The notes beneath the pieces were generated by a model. It worked only from the letters and a program-made list of their open reading frames with translations, searched no databases and was not told where the DNA came from. A stretch of DNA of 64,000 nucleotides from Bacteroidales bacterium. Its GTDB lineage: Bacteria > Bacteroidota > Bacteroidia > Bacteroidales > UBA932. Shown here piece by piece: positions 53,209 through 61,473 of this stretch. Both the position numbers and the translations under genes were made by a program. Position 1 is the stretch's first letter. Each line of letters starts with the position of its first letter. The DNA lies in NCBI GenBank assembly GCA_009774765.1, contig VSOK01000004.1, positions 27,961 through 91,960 on the forward strand, given 5' to 3'.

Positions 53209-54645
53209 TTATATTATGCGTCTTACCGCCGCTCTCATACCTTCATTCTGTATGACTTCAAGGTCTTTTGCCAGAAGCTCGCACAGCCCGTTGACTTTGT
53301 TGAGGTCCTCTCCCCAGATGAACTCGGCCGCAAGCACTCCTTCCGCAACTTTACGGACGTCTCCTGTTGCCCACAGGTCGCGCAGCAATGCGATTATTTC
53401 GGCATCGTCGTTAGGGACGATTTCTGTTTCGCCGCGTTTTCCTCCTTTATAATATGTGATGATGCCGGCAAGTCCCAGAACAAGTCCCTCAGGGAGTTCT
53501 CCTTTTCTTTCCAGAAATATTTTAAGTCCAGGAAGGTCGCGTGTCTTGAACTTTGGAAACGAGTTGAGCATAATGCTTGTCACAAAATGCTTTACATACG
53601 GATTCACAAAACGGTCTACCACGTCTCCTGCAAATTTTTCAAGTTCGTCCTTTGGCAGGTCAAGGGTCTCAAGAAGTTCCTCGAACATTACCTTGCGTAC
53701 GAATTTGCCGATTTCAGGATCTTCCACGCACTCTTTGACCGTGTCAAGCCCTGAAAGATATCCGACAGGGGAGAGGACCGTATGCGGTCCGTTGAGCAGT
53801 GTGACTTTCCTCTCGTGGTAAGGGGCTTCGCTCGGAACGAAAAGCACATTCAGTCCGGCTTTGTCGGCAGGGAATTCCTTTGCGACCTCTTCCGGTGCTT
53901 CGATGACCCAGAGATGGAAAATCTCAGCCTTTACGACTATTTTGTCGTCATATCCTATCCTTTCACGGATCTGGCCGATAGTGTCCTTCGGATATCCTGG
54001 CACGATGCGGTCCACAAGTGTGCAGTATACTCCGCAGGCTGTCTCAAACCAGTGCTTGAAATCCTCTCCGAGGTTCCACAGCTCTATATATTGGTATATG
54101 CATTTTTTCAGTTCCTTGCCGTTGAGGAATATGAGCTCGCATGGGAAGATGATGAAGCCTTTGCTAATGTCACCTTTGAAATACTTATATCTGTGATAGA
54201 GGAGCTGGGTCAGTTTGCCAGGATATGACGATGCAGGCTTGTCGTCCATTCTGCAGGACGGGTCGAATGCTATTCCGGCTTCCGTGGTATTGGATATTAT
54301 GAATCTGATGTCAGGATTCTCAGCCAATGCGATGTACTGGTCGAATTCCCTGTACGGGTTGATGCCCCTGTTGATGACATCTATCATATCTATTGAATCT
54401 ACGGCTTCTCCTTTGTCTATGCCCTGGAGGTTCAGATGATAGAGACCGTCCTGCTCATTGATCATATCCACCATTCCTTTCTCTATAGGCTGGACGAGGA
54501 CTACACCTGCATTGAAATCAGTGCTGCGGTTTGTTTTCCATACTATCCAGTCCACGAATGCTCTCAGGAAGTTGCCTTCCCCGAACTGGATGATTTTGTC
54601 AGGATACCTGTTTGCCTGTGCTGTTGTTCTGTTTAAGGTCTGCAT
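53209..54645 (-). CDS. uxaB: Tagaturonate reductase
   Basis: The protein has 478 residues from ATG 54645 (MQTLNRTTAQANRYPDKIIQ); the open frame runs on to 54786, but those 47 extra residues cross the promoter region and do not look like the family. It is a long-chain mannitol-dehydrogenase-type enzyme with the N-terminal nucleotide motif IIQFGEGNFLRAFVDWIV. It reduces D-tagaturonate to D-altronate with NADH. It is divergent from uxaC across 195 bp and followed by uxaA. Confidence 0.93.
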   Translation of the reverse strand: MQTLNRTTAQANRYPDKIIQFGEGNFLRAFVDWIVWKTNRSTDFNAGVVLVQPIEKGMVDMINEQDGLYHLNLQGIDKGEAVDSIDMIDVINRGINPYREFDQYIALAENPDIRFIISNTTEAGIAFDPSCRMDDKPASSYPGKLTQLLYHRYKYFKGDISKGFIIFPCELIFLNGKELKKCIYQYIELWNLGEDFKHWFETACGVYCTLVDRIVPGYPKDTIGQIRERIGYDDKIVVKAEIFHLWVIEAPEEVAKEFPADKAGLNVLFVPSEAPYHERKVTLLNGPHTVLSPVGYLSGLDTVKECVEDPEIGKFVRKVMFEELLETLDLPKDELEKFAGDVVDRFVNPYVKHFVTSIMLNSFPKFKTRDLPGLKIFLERKGELPEGLVLGLAGIITYYKGGKRGETEIVPNDDAEIIALLRDLWATGDVRKVAEGVLAAEFIWGEDLNKVNGLCELLAKDLEVIQNEGMRAAVRRII

Positions 54646-54685
54646 GATAATTATGGTTTTTGTCGTTTTTTTGAATATTGTGAAA

Positions 54686-54719
54686 CAAATGTATGAAATT
54701 TCCGTGTCCGGTAACGGAA
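54686..54719 (-). promoter_or_regulatory. uxaB -7 element and adjacent palindromic operator candidate
   Basis: The minus strand carries TACATTTG at 54693-54686. Just upstream, 54700-54719 reads TTCCGTGTCCGGTAACGGAA, an even palindrome with a CCGG centre and 8 of 10 pairs matching. This is the style of LacI-family operators. It sits between the -7 and the place of the -33, which itself lacks TTTG, as often in regulated promoters. Confidence 0.5.
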
Positions 54720-54840
54720 TAATTGTTATATTTATTGCCGTTTGACAAATAGTCGCTGTTTTTTGAAAATTTTTATCAGAAGGCAAAGCGAGTATAGGCG
54801 ATATTTGCAGATATGAAAACCGTTAACCAAATAACTGATT

Positions 54841-56289
54841 ATGGATATTTTGAATAAAGTCAAAGAAAATCTGGATGTGATGGGGGACAGGAAGTTCATC
54901 AATGATGACTTTATGCTGACCAATGACTATGCCCGTGAACTTTATCACGGGAGTGCGGAGAAAATGCCGATTATAGACTACCACTGCCACCTTGTCCCAA
55001 AGATGATCGCGGACAACCATCAGTTCAGGGATCTGACTGAAGTATGGCTCGGAGGAGACCATTACAAATGGCGCGCGATGAGAGGCAACGGTATTCCGGA
55101 GGAATATATAACCGGAGGGCGCAGCAGCTATGAAAAATTTGAAAAATGGGCGGAGACGGTGCCTTATACTATGCGTAACCCGCTCTATCACTGGACTCAT
55201 CTTGAGCTTGCCCGTGTGTTCGGTGTCTATGACCTTCTGAATCCTTCTACTGCACGTGCCATTTATGATGAGTGTACGGAGAAACTGCAGTCTGAGGAAT
55301 ACCGCGGACAGGAGCTTATGAAGAAGTTCAATGTCAAGGTGGTGTGTACCACTGATGATCCTGCGGACAGCCTGGAATACCATAAATATATAAACGAGCA
55401 TCCGTTTGGTGTAAAGGTTCTTCCGGCCTGGAGACCGGACAAGGCTATGGTAATAGAGAAGCCTGAGCAGTACAGGGAGTATATTTCAAAACTGGAAAGC
55501 GTTTCAGGAGTGCGGATTTCAAATTATGCCGACCTTCTCGCAGCGCTGGAGAAACGTCACGATTTCTTCCACGAGATGGGAAGCCGTCTTTCTGACCACG
55601 GTCTTGAAAGTTTCTATGCTGAGGACTTCGATCTCGAGGAAATAGACAAGATTTTCAGGAATGCCCTCAAAGGCAAAACCCCGACAACGGAGGAGGTGCT
55701 GAAATTCCGCAGTGCCATTCTTCTTGATTTCGCGAGGATGGACCACAAGAAAGGCTGGACACAGCAGTTCCATATCGGTGCGATCAGAGACAACAATACC
55801 AGAATGTTCAATGCTTTGGGACCTGATACCGGTTATGATGCGATACACGATGTACAGTGTGCCGCAGCGGGACATAAGTTCTTCAACAGGCTCGCGCTTG
55901 AGGACAGGCTGACTAAGACAATCCTCTACAATCTCAATCCTAAGGACAATGAAGTGCTTGCCACGATGGCATATACGTTCAATGACGGTTCCGTTCCCGG
56001 AAAAATGCAGCTCGGGTCCGGATGGTGGTTCCTGGATCAGGAGGACGGAATGCGCAAACAGATGAACGCCCTGTCGGCTCTCGGTCTGTTCAGCCGTTTT
56101 GTCGGAATGCTTACCGATTCACGCAGTTTCCTTTCATATCCGCGCCATGAATATTTCCGCAGGATTATGTGTTCAGTCTTGGGTGAGGATATAGAGAAGG
56201 GCAAGCTTCCGAAGAGTGAGATGGAATTTATCCATCAGATGGTCAAAGACATTTCGTACAATAACGCAGCTCGCTATTTCAATTTCTGA
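54841..56289 (+). CDS. uxaC: Glucuronate/galacturonate isomerase
   Basis: This 482-residue protein belongs to the amidohydrolase-fold uronate isomerase family. It has the metal-binding D46-YHCHL motif, HYKWRAMRGNGIPEEYITGG, VVCTTDDPADSLEYH and QFHIGAIRDNNTRMFNALG. It isomerises D-glucuronate to D-fructuronate and D-galacturonate to D-tagaturonate, so it feeds both the UxuA and the UxaA branches. It is divergent from uxaB. A GATATTTG at 54800-54807 is a weak -7 candidate without a -33. Confidence 0.96.
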   Translation: MDILNKVKENLDVMGDRKFINDDFMLTNDYARELYHGSAEKMPIIDYHCHLVPKMIADNHQFRDLTEVWLGGDHYKWRAMRGNGIPEEYITGGRSSYEKFEKWAETVPYTMRNPLYHWTHLELARVFGVYDLLNPSTARAIYDECTEKLQSEEYRGQELMKKFNVKVVCTTDDPADSLEYHKYINEHPFGVKVLPAWRPDKAMVIEKPEQYREYISKLESVSGVRISNYADLLAALEKRHDFFHEMGSRLSDHGLESFYAEDFDLEEIDKIFRNALKGKTPTTEEVLKFRSAILLDFARMDHKKGWTQQFHIGAIRDNNTRMFNALGPDTGYDAIHDVQCAAAGHKFFNRLALEDRLTKTILYNLNPKDNEVLATMAYTFNDGSVPGKMQLGSGWWFLDQEDGMRKQMNALSALGLFSRFVGMLTDSRSFLSYPRHEYFRRIMCSVLGEDIEKGKLPKSEMEFIHQMVKDISYNNAARYFNF

Positions 56290-56318
56290 CACCTTAGGTG
56301 ATTATATTCTGGATAAAA

Positions 56319-56351
56319 AGTGCCGGCTTCCGTCTGTCAGGAGCCGGCACT
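56319..56351. terminator. Bidirectional terminator between uxaC and the LacI gene
   Basis: AGTGCCGGCT (56319-56328) pairs with AGCCGGCACT (56342-56351), 10 bp with a 13-nt loop. Flanking A-rich and T-rich bases let it serve both convergent genes. Confidence 0.85.
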
Positions 56352-56370
56352 CTTATGTTTATCCCGGTTG

Positions 56371-57438
56371 TCAGAATTCTATATACTCACGGTAGAACGG
56401 AAGGTTTTCCTTCATTATTATGTCAATCGGCATAGTGTGGTGTACGATCGGCTCGGTGTGGTTGTATATGAGTTTCCTTATGACTGCTTTTATTGAAAGA
56501 AATCCTTGAAGTTCAGGCCTTTGGCACAGCAGGGCAGAAATGCTGCCGTTTTCTATGCAGCGTATGTTGTTGGATGTGAGGTCAAATGACACTACTTTTA
56601 TTTTGTCTATCCCGTTGCGTCCGAGTATGTCCGAGATGATGAATCCGCGTGAATTCATCACGGCTATGCCTTTTATGTTCTTGTGTCTGCTGATGAAGTC
56701 AAGCACTCCTGATTCGCTTTCTTCAGGGTTCAGAACGGAAAATGAACTTTCAAGTATCTTGTCTGAAAGCCCTGCATTGCTGAAATATTCTATGAAGCCT
56801 TTCCTTCTCTCCACCGTATTGTTGGCTCCTCTGTTTCCGATGCGCTGTGTCCTGAATATTGCAAGCTCACTGTCTTCCGGAGTAATTGAATGCAGCAGCT
56901 TTCCTATCAGGAGTCCGCATGCGGACTGATCAGTGGTGAATGTGGCTACAGGTGAAGTTGAATCGATGACAGAATCCACGAATACATACGGCACCGACTC
57001 TTTGTCAAGCCTTCCGCATAGGGATACGGTCTCTTCAATAAAGGTGGGGCCTATTATTACCGCATCCGGATCATAATCAAGGATACTGTCGAACGCCGCC
57101 TTGCAGGAATATATGTCAAACTGGTTGTAGAAGGCGTAATGGCAGTGTATGTTTATGTCGGAAAATTCATTTGTGGCGTGCTCTATTCCTGTCTGTATCG
57201 AGCCCCAGTATTCTCCGCGGTTTGCGGTAGGGATGCTTATTACTATATTGTATTCCTTTCTCAGGGAAATGGCCGAACTGTGTATGTTGTATTTATAGTC
57301 CACTTCGGCAAGCACACGCTCCACAGCCTCCCTGCTTTCCCTGGATACGTTGCCCCTGTTGTGCAGAATCCTGTCGACTGTCCCTGCTGAGACTCCTGCC
57401 ATCTGGGCTATGTCTTTTATCTTTACCTGTTTTGCCAT
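56371..57438 (-). CDS. LacI-family transcriptional regulator of the uronate island
   Basis: This 355-residue protein has an N-terminal LacI HTH (KIKDIAQMAGVSAGTVDRILH, about 6-26), a hinge region and a periplasmic-binding-protein-like effector domain of the type-4 class (IPTANRGEYWGSIQTGIEHA, IIGPTFIEETV). It probably binds a uronate or a pathway intermediate. It is divergent from the SDR-uxuA genes, with a matching even palindrome at the SDR promoter, so it most likely controls that operon and perhaps itself. The effector is not known. Confidence 0.88.
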   Translation of the reverse strand: MAKQVKIKDIAQMAGVSAGTVDRILHNRGNVSRESREAVERVLAEVDYKYNIHSSAISLRKEYNIVISIPTANRGEYWGSIQTGIEHATNEFSDINIHCHYAFYNQFDIYSCKAAFDSILDYDPDAVIIGPTFIEETVSLCGRLDKESVPYVFVDSVIDSTSPVATFTTDQSACGLLIGKLLHSITPEDSELAIFRTQRIGNRGANNTVERRKGFIEYFSNAGLSDKILESSFSVLNPEESESGVLDFISRHKNIKGIAVMNSRGFIISDILGRNGIDKIKVVSFDLTSNNIRCIENGSISALLCQRPELQGFLSIKAVIRKLIYNHTEPIVHHTMPIDIIMKENLPFYREYIEF

Positions 57439-57475
57439 TGCTGTGCAGTTTTGTGTGTTTTTTGAAATTAATTGC

Positions 57476-57505
57476 CAAAATTATCATAAAATATTGACTA
57501 TCCAA
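57476..57505 (-). promoter_or_regulatory. Promoter of the LacI-family gene
   Basis: On the minus strand: TTG (57505-57503), 19 bp, TAATTTTG (57483-57476). The start is expected near 57469, about 31 nt before the ATG. It overlaps the -33 of the divergent SDR promoter. Confidence 0.6.
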
Positions 57506-57523
57506 TAAAAATATATACTTTTG
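57494..57523 (+). promoter_or_regulatory. Promoter of the SDR-uxuA operon
   Basis: TTG (57494-57496), 19 bp, TACTTTTG (57516-57523), with the start expected near 57530, about 52 nt before the ATG at 57582. Confidence 0.72.
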
Positions 57524-57529
57524 TGTTGT

Positions 57530-57545
57530 CTGTGTACGAACACAG
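57530..57545. promoter_or_regulatory. LacI-type operator at the SDR-uxuA start site
   Basis: CTGTGTACGAACACAG is a 16-bp even palindrome with one mismatched pair and a central CG, the hallmark of LacI-family operators. It lies on the predicted start of transcription and beside the lacI-type gene. Confidence 0.7.
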
Positions 57546-57581
57546 CAGTATAGTATGGAATGAATGAAAAACTGAAAACCG

Positions 57582-58400
57582 ATGACTAATCTTTTTGAAC
57601 TTAAGGACAGGGTAGTCGTAATGACAGGAGCCTGCGGAGTACTCGGTATTCCGATTGTCAAATATTTTGCGGCCCAGGGGGCGAAGGTTGTACTCCTTGC
57701 CAGGGAGAGATCGTCTGAGCTTGGGGAGCAGATCGTGTCTGAAATAAAGGCTGACGGAGGTGAAGCCTGCTTTTTTGCAACGGATGTTCTTGACAAGGCA
57801 TTGCTTGAAAAGAACTACGGACAGATAATGGAGAAATACGGCAGGATAGATGTCCTGATGAATGCAGCAGGAGGAAATATGCCGTCTGCAACCGTTCCGC
57901 CGGACAAATCCATATTTGACCTTGACACTGATGCCGTAAAACAGGTTACCGACCTGAATCTTTTCGGAACCGTACTTCCTACTATGGTGTTCGCAAAGGC
58001 TATGGTGGAGCAGAAGTATGGTTCAATTATAAATTTCGCGAGTGAATCAGCATTGAGGCCGCTTTCAAGGGTTGCCGGATATGGCGTGGCAAAGGCTGCC
58101 GTGGCCAACTGGACCAAATGGCTGTGCGGCGAGCTGGCGTTGAAGTTCGGGGAGGGGATAAGGGTCAATGCGATTGCTCCTGGTTTTATCCTTTCAAAGC
58201 AGAACAAGGCTCTGCTGACAAATCCGGACGGAAGCCTTACACCGCGTTCGCATACTATTCTCGGTCATACTCCTTTCGGTCGTTTCCTTGAGCCTGAAGA
58301 GCTGCTGGGTACGCTTCACTGGCTTGCTTCGGATGCGTCAAAGGCTGTCACAGGTACTGTGGCCGTGGTTGACGGAGGATTTGACGCATTCTCGATCTGA
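57582..58400 (+). CDS. SDR-family oxidoreductase, probable D-fructuronate (mannonate) reductase
   Basis: This 272-residue short-chain dehydrogenase has the cofactor motif MTGACGVLGIPIVKYFAAQG. Its NNAG position reads NAAGGNMPSA, and the catalytic stretch is FASESALRPLSRVAGYGVAKAA (Ser, Tyr, Lys). It lies directly before uxuA, where E. coli would need UxuB, which is of a different family. The likely reaction is D-fructuronate plus NADH to D-mannonate, inferred from position and from similar Bacteroidota pairs. It is under the LacI-type operator. Confidence 0.82.
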   Translation: MTNLFELKDRVVVMTGACGVLGIPIVKYFAAQGAKVVLLARERSSELGEQIVSEIKADGGEACFFATDVLDKALLEKNYGQIMEKYGRIDVLMNAAGGNMPSATVPPDKSIFDLDTDAVKQVTDLNLFGTVLPTMVFAKAMVEQKYGSIINFASESALRPLSRVAGYGVAKAAVANWTKWLCGELALKFGEGIRVNAIAPGFILSKQNKALLTNPDGSLTPRSHTILGHTPFGRFLEPEELLGTLHWLASDASKAVTGTVAVVDGGFDAFSI

Positions 58401-58498
58401 TACAGATAGGAAAGATGGACTATTAAGAGGAGGAACAAATGTCCCGGGGCGGTCTCCGGGACTGTATAACCGGATTGAAAAAAGCATATATGTATTTG

Positions 58499-59659
58499 AT
58501 GAAAGAAAGCTGGAGATGGTACGGACCGGATGATCCTGTATCGCTCGATTATATAAGACAGGCTGGCGTGACTGACATCGTGCACGCACTGCATCATATT
58601 CCTAACGGTGAAGTGTGGCCTGTGGAAGAAATAAGGAAAAGGCAGTCCCTGATAGCGGAGAAAGGTCTTGTGTGGAGCGTTGTTGAAAGCGTGCCGGTAC
58701 ACGAGCATATCAAGACAAGGGAAGGGGATTACATTAAATATATAGAGAACTACAAACAGTCAATACGCAATCTTGCGGAATGCGGCATCAGGTGCATCAC
58801 ATATAATTTTATGCCTGTACTTGACTGGACAAGGACTGACCTTGCATACGAATTGCCGGACGGCTCGTGTGCCCTGAGGTTTGAACGTGCCGCTTTTCTT
58901 GCATTTGACCTTTTCATACTCAAAAGACCTGCAGCGTTCGAGGAATATTCTGCAGAAGAAATTGAAAAGGCGAGAGTACGTTATGAGAAGATGGACAATG
59001 CCGAGATTGAGCTTATAACAAGGAATATGATCGCCGGACTTCCCGGAAGTGAGGAGAGCTTTACCCTTGACAGGTTCCGTGAGGCTCTGTCAAGATATGA
59101 CGGTATAGATGCTGAGCAGCTTAGAGGCAATCTTACGGCATTCCTGAAGGAGATATGCCCGGTAGCGGACGAATGCGGTACCGTGATGGTAATTCATCCG
59201 GATGATCCGCCTTATCCTATTCTCGGTCTGCCTCGTATACTGTCCACGGCCGAGGATTTCAGGAAGCTTGTCGAGGCTGTGCCGAACGTGTCCAACGGTC
59301 TGTGCCTCTGTACCGGCTCGTTCGGTGTCAGGCCGGACAATGACTGTGTCGCAATGATGCGCGAATTCGGTGACCGTGTGGGATTTGTCCATCTGCGCAG
59401 TACCAAAAGAGACAGTGAAGGCAATTTCTACGAAGCCGACCATCTTGGAGGAGACGTGGATATGTATGGTATGATGAAAGCTTTGCTTGAAGTCCAGCAG
59501 CGCAGACGGATCTCGATTCCGGTGCGTCCGGACCACGGTCACCAGATGTGCGACGATCTCGGAAGAAAGTCTAATCCAGGGTATTCCTGCTATGGCAGGA
59601 TGCGTGGGATTGCGGAACTCAGAGGCCTTCAGATGGGTATCGCAAAATCTATGGAATAA
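58499..59659 (+). CDS. uxuA: Mannonate dehydratase
   Basis: The protein has 386 residues from ATG 58499 (MKESWRWYGPDDPVSLDYIR), where the family starts. It has the conserved GVTDIVHALHHIPNGEVWP, FMPVLDWTRTDL, IHPDDPPYPILGLPRIL and RPDHGHQMCDDL segments with metal-binding Cys and His residues of the xylose-isomerase-like fold. It dehydrates D-mannonate to 2-keto-3-deoxygluconate. An in-frame ATG at 58439, preceded by AGAGGAGGAAC, would add 20 residues. A GTCCCGG/CCGGGAC hairpin (58442-58463) lies between the two starts. Confidence 0.95.
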   Translation: MKESWRWYGPDDPVSLDYIRQAGVTDIVHALHHIPNGEVWPVEEIRKRQSLIAEKGLVWSVVESVPVHEHIKTREGDYIKYIENYKQSIRNLAECGIRCITYNFMPVLDWTRTDLAYELPDGSCALRFERAAFLAFDLFILKRPAAFEEYSAEEIEKARVRYEKMDNAEIELITRNMIAGLPGSEESFTLDRFREALSRYDGIDAEQLRGNLTAFLKEICPVADECGTVMVIHPDDPPYPILGLPRILSTAEDFRKLVEAVPNVSNGLCLCTGSFGVRPDNDCVAMMREFGDRVGFVHLRSTKRDSEGNFYEADHLGGDVDMYGMMKALLEVQQRRRISIPVRPDHGHQMCDDLGRKSNPGYSCYGRMRGIAELRGLQMGIAKSME

Positions 59660-59748
59660 TCAGGTGTGTGTCTTTTTGATTTTGTCCTTTGAGCCTTTCA
59701 GCAATTGTTTTTGAGCTTTACAGCAATGTCCGTAAATCTTTGTCACTC

Positions 59749-59756
59749 TATCTTTG
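59749..59756 (+). promoter_or_regulatory. -7 promoter element of the 59784 gene
   Basis: TATCTTTG followed by CAT fits the Bacteroidota -7 element, with a start near 59763 and a 20-nt leader. No clear -33 TTTG is present. Confidence 0.5.
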
Positions 59757-59783
59757 CATCTGAAATTCATAAAAGAGCAAAGT

Positions 59784-60857
59784 ATGGCAAAGAATAACAT
59801 CAGATCAGTTGCAGTTCTGGCAGCAGTCGTATTGGCGACAGTCTGTACGTCCTGCAGGACAAATCAAAAAGAAGATATGGAAAATTTCAGTTTAACTCAG
59901 GAATGGGACAAGACGTTCCCGGCAAGCGGCAAGGTAAGCCATCGTAAGGTGACATTCAAAAACAGGTACGGTATCACTTTGGCCGCAGACCTCTATCAGC
60001 CTGTTGAAGTGTCGGATGCGGACAGCGGATTAGCCGCAATAGCTGTCAGCGGTCCGTTCGGGGCGGTCAAGGAGCAGGCTTCCGGATTTTATGCTCAGAT
60101 GCTGGCGGAAAGGGGATTCCTTACAATTGCGTTTGATCCTTCATTTACAGGTGAAAGCGGCGGGGAGCCTCGTTATGTGGCATCTCCGGACATCAATACG
60201 GAAGATTTCAGCGCGGCAGTGGATTTTCTCAGTACATTGGACAATGTCGATCCGGAGCGTATCGGAATAGTCGGGATATGCGGTTGGGGAGGATTTGCAA
60301 TAAATGCGGCCGCCATAGACACAAGAATCAAGGCCACTGTAGCTTCAACTATGTATGACATCAGCAGATGTACGGCCAACGGATATTTTGATTCTATGGG
60401 CGTGGATGAGCGTTATGAACTGCGCAGGCAGTTGAATGCCCAACGCACTGAGGACTACCGCAACGGCAGTTATGCGCTTGCCGGAGGGGTTGTCGATCCG
60501 CTTCCGGATGACGCGCCTCAATTTGTCAAGGATTATTATGCCTACTACAAGACTCCTCGTGGCTATCACAAACGGTCGCTCAACTCCAACAGAGGATGGA
60601 ACAGGACTTCTTCTTTGGCGTTTATAAATGCGCCGATACTCGCATACAGCGATGAAATCCGCAGTGCGGTGCTTCTGATTCACGGAGAAAAGGCCCATTC
60701 GCGTTATTTCAGCGAAGATGCCTTCAGGCGTCTTACGGGTGACAACAAGGAATTGATGATCATTCCGGGGGCAAGCCATGTGGACCTGTATGACAACGTG
60801 GATGCTATACCGTTTGACAGGATGGAGTCTTTCTTTATGGAGAATCTTAAGAAGTAA
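59784..60857 (+). CDS. Alpha/beta hydrolase lipoprotein with a Cys nucleophile motif
   Basis: The protein has 357 residues from ATG 59784; an in-frame TTG at 59754 lies within the promoter. The signal ends in a lipobox VCTSC. The hydrolase fold shows FDPSFTGESGG, the nucleophile elbow GICGWGGFAIN with Cys where most esterases have Ser, and a late PGASHVDLYD with the catalytic His. Cys nucleophiles occur in dienelactone hydrolases and some peptidase-like relatives. The substrate is unknown. It follows uxuA by 124 bp but has its own -7 element, so it may be separately controlled. Confidence 0.8.
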   Translation: MAKNNIRSVAVLAAVVLATVCTSCRTNQKEDMENFSLTQEWDKTFPASGKVSHRKVTFKNRYGITLAADLYQPVEVSDADSGLAAIAVSGPFGAVKEQASGFYAQMLAERGFLTIAFDPSFTGESGGEPRYVASPDINTEDFSAAVDFLSTLDNVDPERIGIVGICGWGGFAINAAAIDTRIKATVASTMYDISRCTANGYFDSMGVDERYELRRQLNAQRTEDYRNGSYALAGGVVDPLPDDAPQFVKDYYAYYKTPRGYHKRSLNSNRGWNRTSSLAFINAPILAYSDEIRSAVLLIHGEKAHSRYFSEDAFRRLTGDNKELMIIPGASHVDLYDNVDAIPFDRMESFFMENLKK

Positions 60858-61095
60858 GTCACAGCTTTCGCGTTTCCGTGAGAGAATGCCTTGAACCTGT
60901 CACGGACGAATGGTCTGACCAACTTAAATGATACAGAAATTGTAGGGACCCTTGTCTTGTAACGATCTGATTGCCAGCTGTTTGTGAAACAGTATGCTTT
61001 TAAAATGCTATACTGTTTTGCAATAAATTGTCGCTCAGTGCTTTACAGACGGTGGGTGTTATGATGGCTTCACTCTCTCTGCCCTCATAAAACGC
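60858..61095 (+). other. Intergenic region without a recognised gene
   Basis: About 240 bp between the hydrolase gene and the tRNA-Gly terminator. I see no open frame with family character, no promoter consensus and no strong hairpin; it may hold the 3' end of the hydrolase transcript. Confidence 0.6.
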
Positions 61096-61127
61096 AAGAC
61101 CTCCGCAGCATAAGCTGCGGAGGTCTT
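61096..61127 (-). terminator. Terminator of tRNA-Gly
   Basis: AAGACCTCCGCAGC (61096-61109) pairs with GCTGCGGAGGTCTT (61114-61127), 14 bp with a 4-nt loop. It lies 4 bp past the 3' end of the tRNA, with a GCGTTTT tail on the minus strand. Confidence 0.85.
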
Positions 61128-61131
61128 CTTG

Positions 61132-61204
61132 AGCGGAAAACGGGATTCGAACCCGCGGCCCTCAGCTTGGGAAGCTGATGCTCTACCAACTGAGCTATTT
61201 CCGC
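61132..61204 (-). tRNA. tRNA-Gly (anticodon CCC)
   Basis: A 73-nt cloverleaf on the minus strand: acceptor GCGGAAA/TTTCCGC, D arm GCTCAGTTGGTAGAGC, anticodon stem TCAGC/GCTGA with loop TTCCCAA (anticodon CCC), and TPsiC arm CGGGTTCGAATCCCG. The discriminator base is T, as in bacterial tRNA-Gly. The 3' CCA is not encoded. Confidence 0.95.
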
Positions 61205-61393
61205 ATATATTCTCCTGTGACAGACGTGCTTGGTGGTCCGTATTGTCCTGGAGCTTCTGTTCCTTTATTTATAAGAACGCCCGATTGTTTCCAAATGGGA
61301 TTGCAAAAGTATGAATTTTTCTTGAAAAGACACATACTATTCCTATAAAATGTATCCGATTTTTCTCTCTGCCTGTCTTCCGTATGCCAAGTC

Positions 61394-61414
61394 TGACATA
61401 TTGTCATAATTTTG
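61394..61414 (+). promoter_or_regulatory. grpE-dnaJ promoter region with palindrome
   Basis: TAATTTTG (61407-61414) fits the -7 element and is directly preceded by TGACA-TAT-TGTCA (61394-61406), a perfect 5-bp inverted repeat. No -33 TTTG is seen, so the palindrome may be a regulator site or activator-dependent promoter. The classical CIRCE sequence is absent. Confidence 0.45.
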
Positions 61415-61473
61415 TGGATGGCAGGTATTTTGTTGTCAGGCGCGACGGAATGTGAAAACATAAGGCAATAAAT

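Noticed and set aside
54646..54786. 47-residue N-terminal extension of UxaB
   Set aside because: It runs through the predicted promoter and palindrome; the family sequence begins at the ATG at 54645.
54800..54807. GATATTTG as the uxaC promoter
   Set aside because: It misses the first base of the -7 element and has no -33; it is mentioned in the uxaC entry only as a weak candidate.
54820..54840. GTTAACCAAATAAC before uxaC as a half-site of the kduI operator
   Set aside because: The similarity is to one half only and the inverted repeat is 4 bp; too weak to call.
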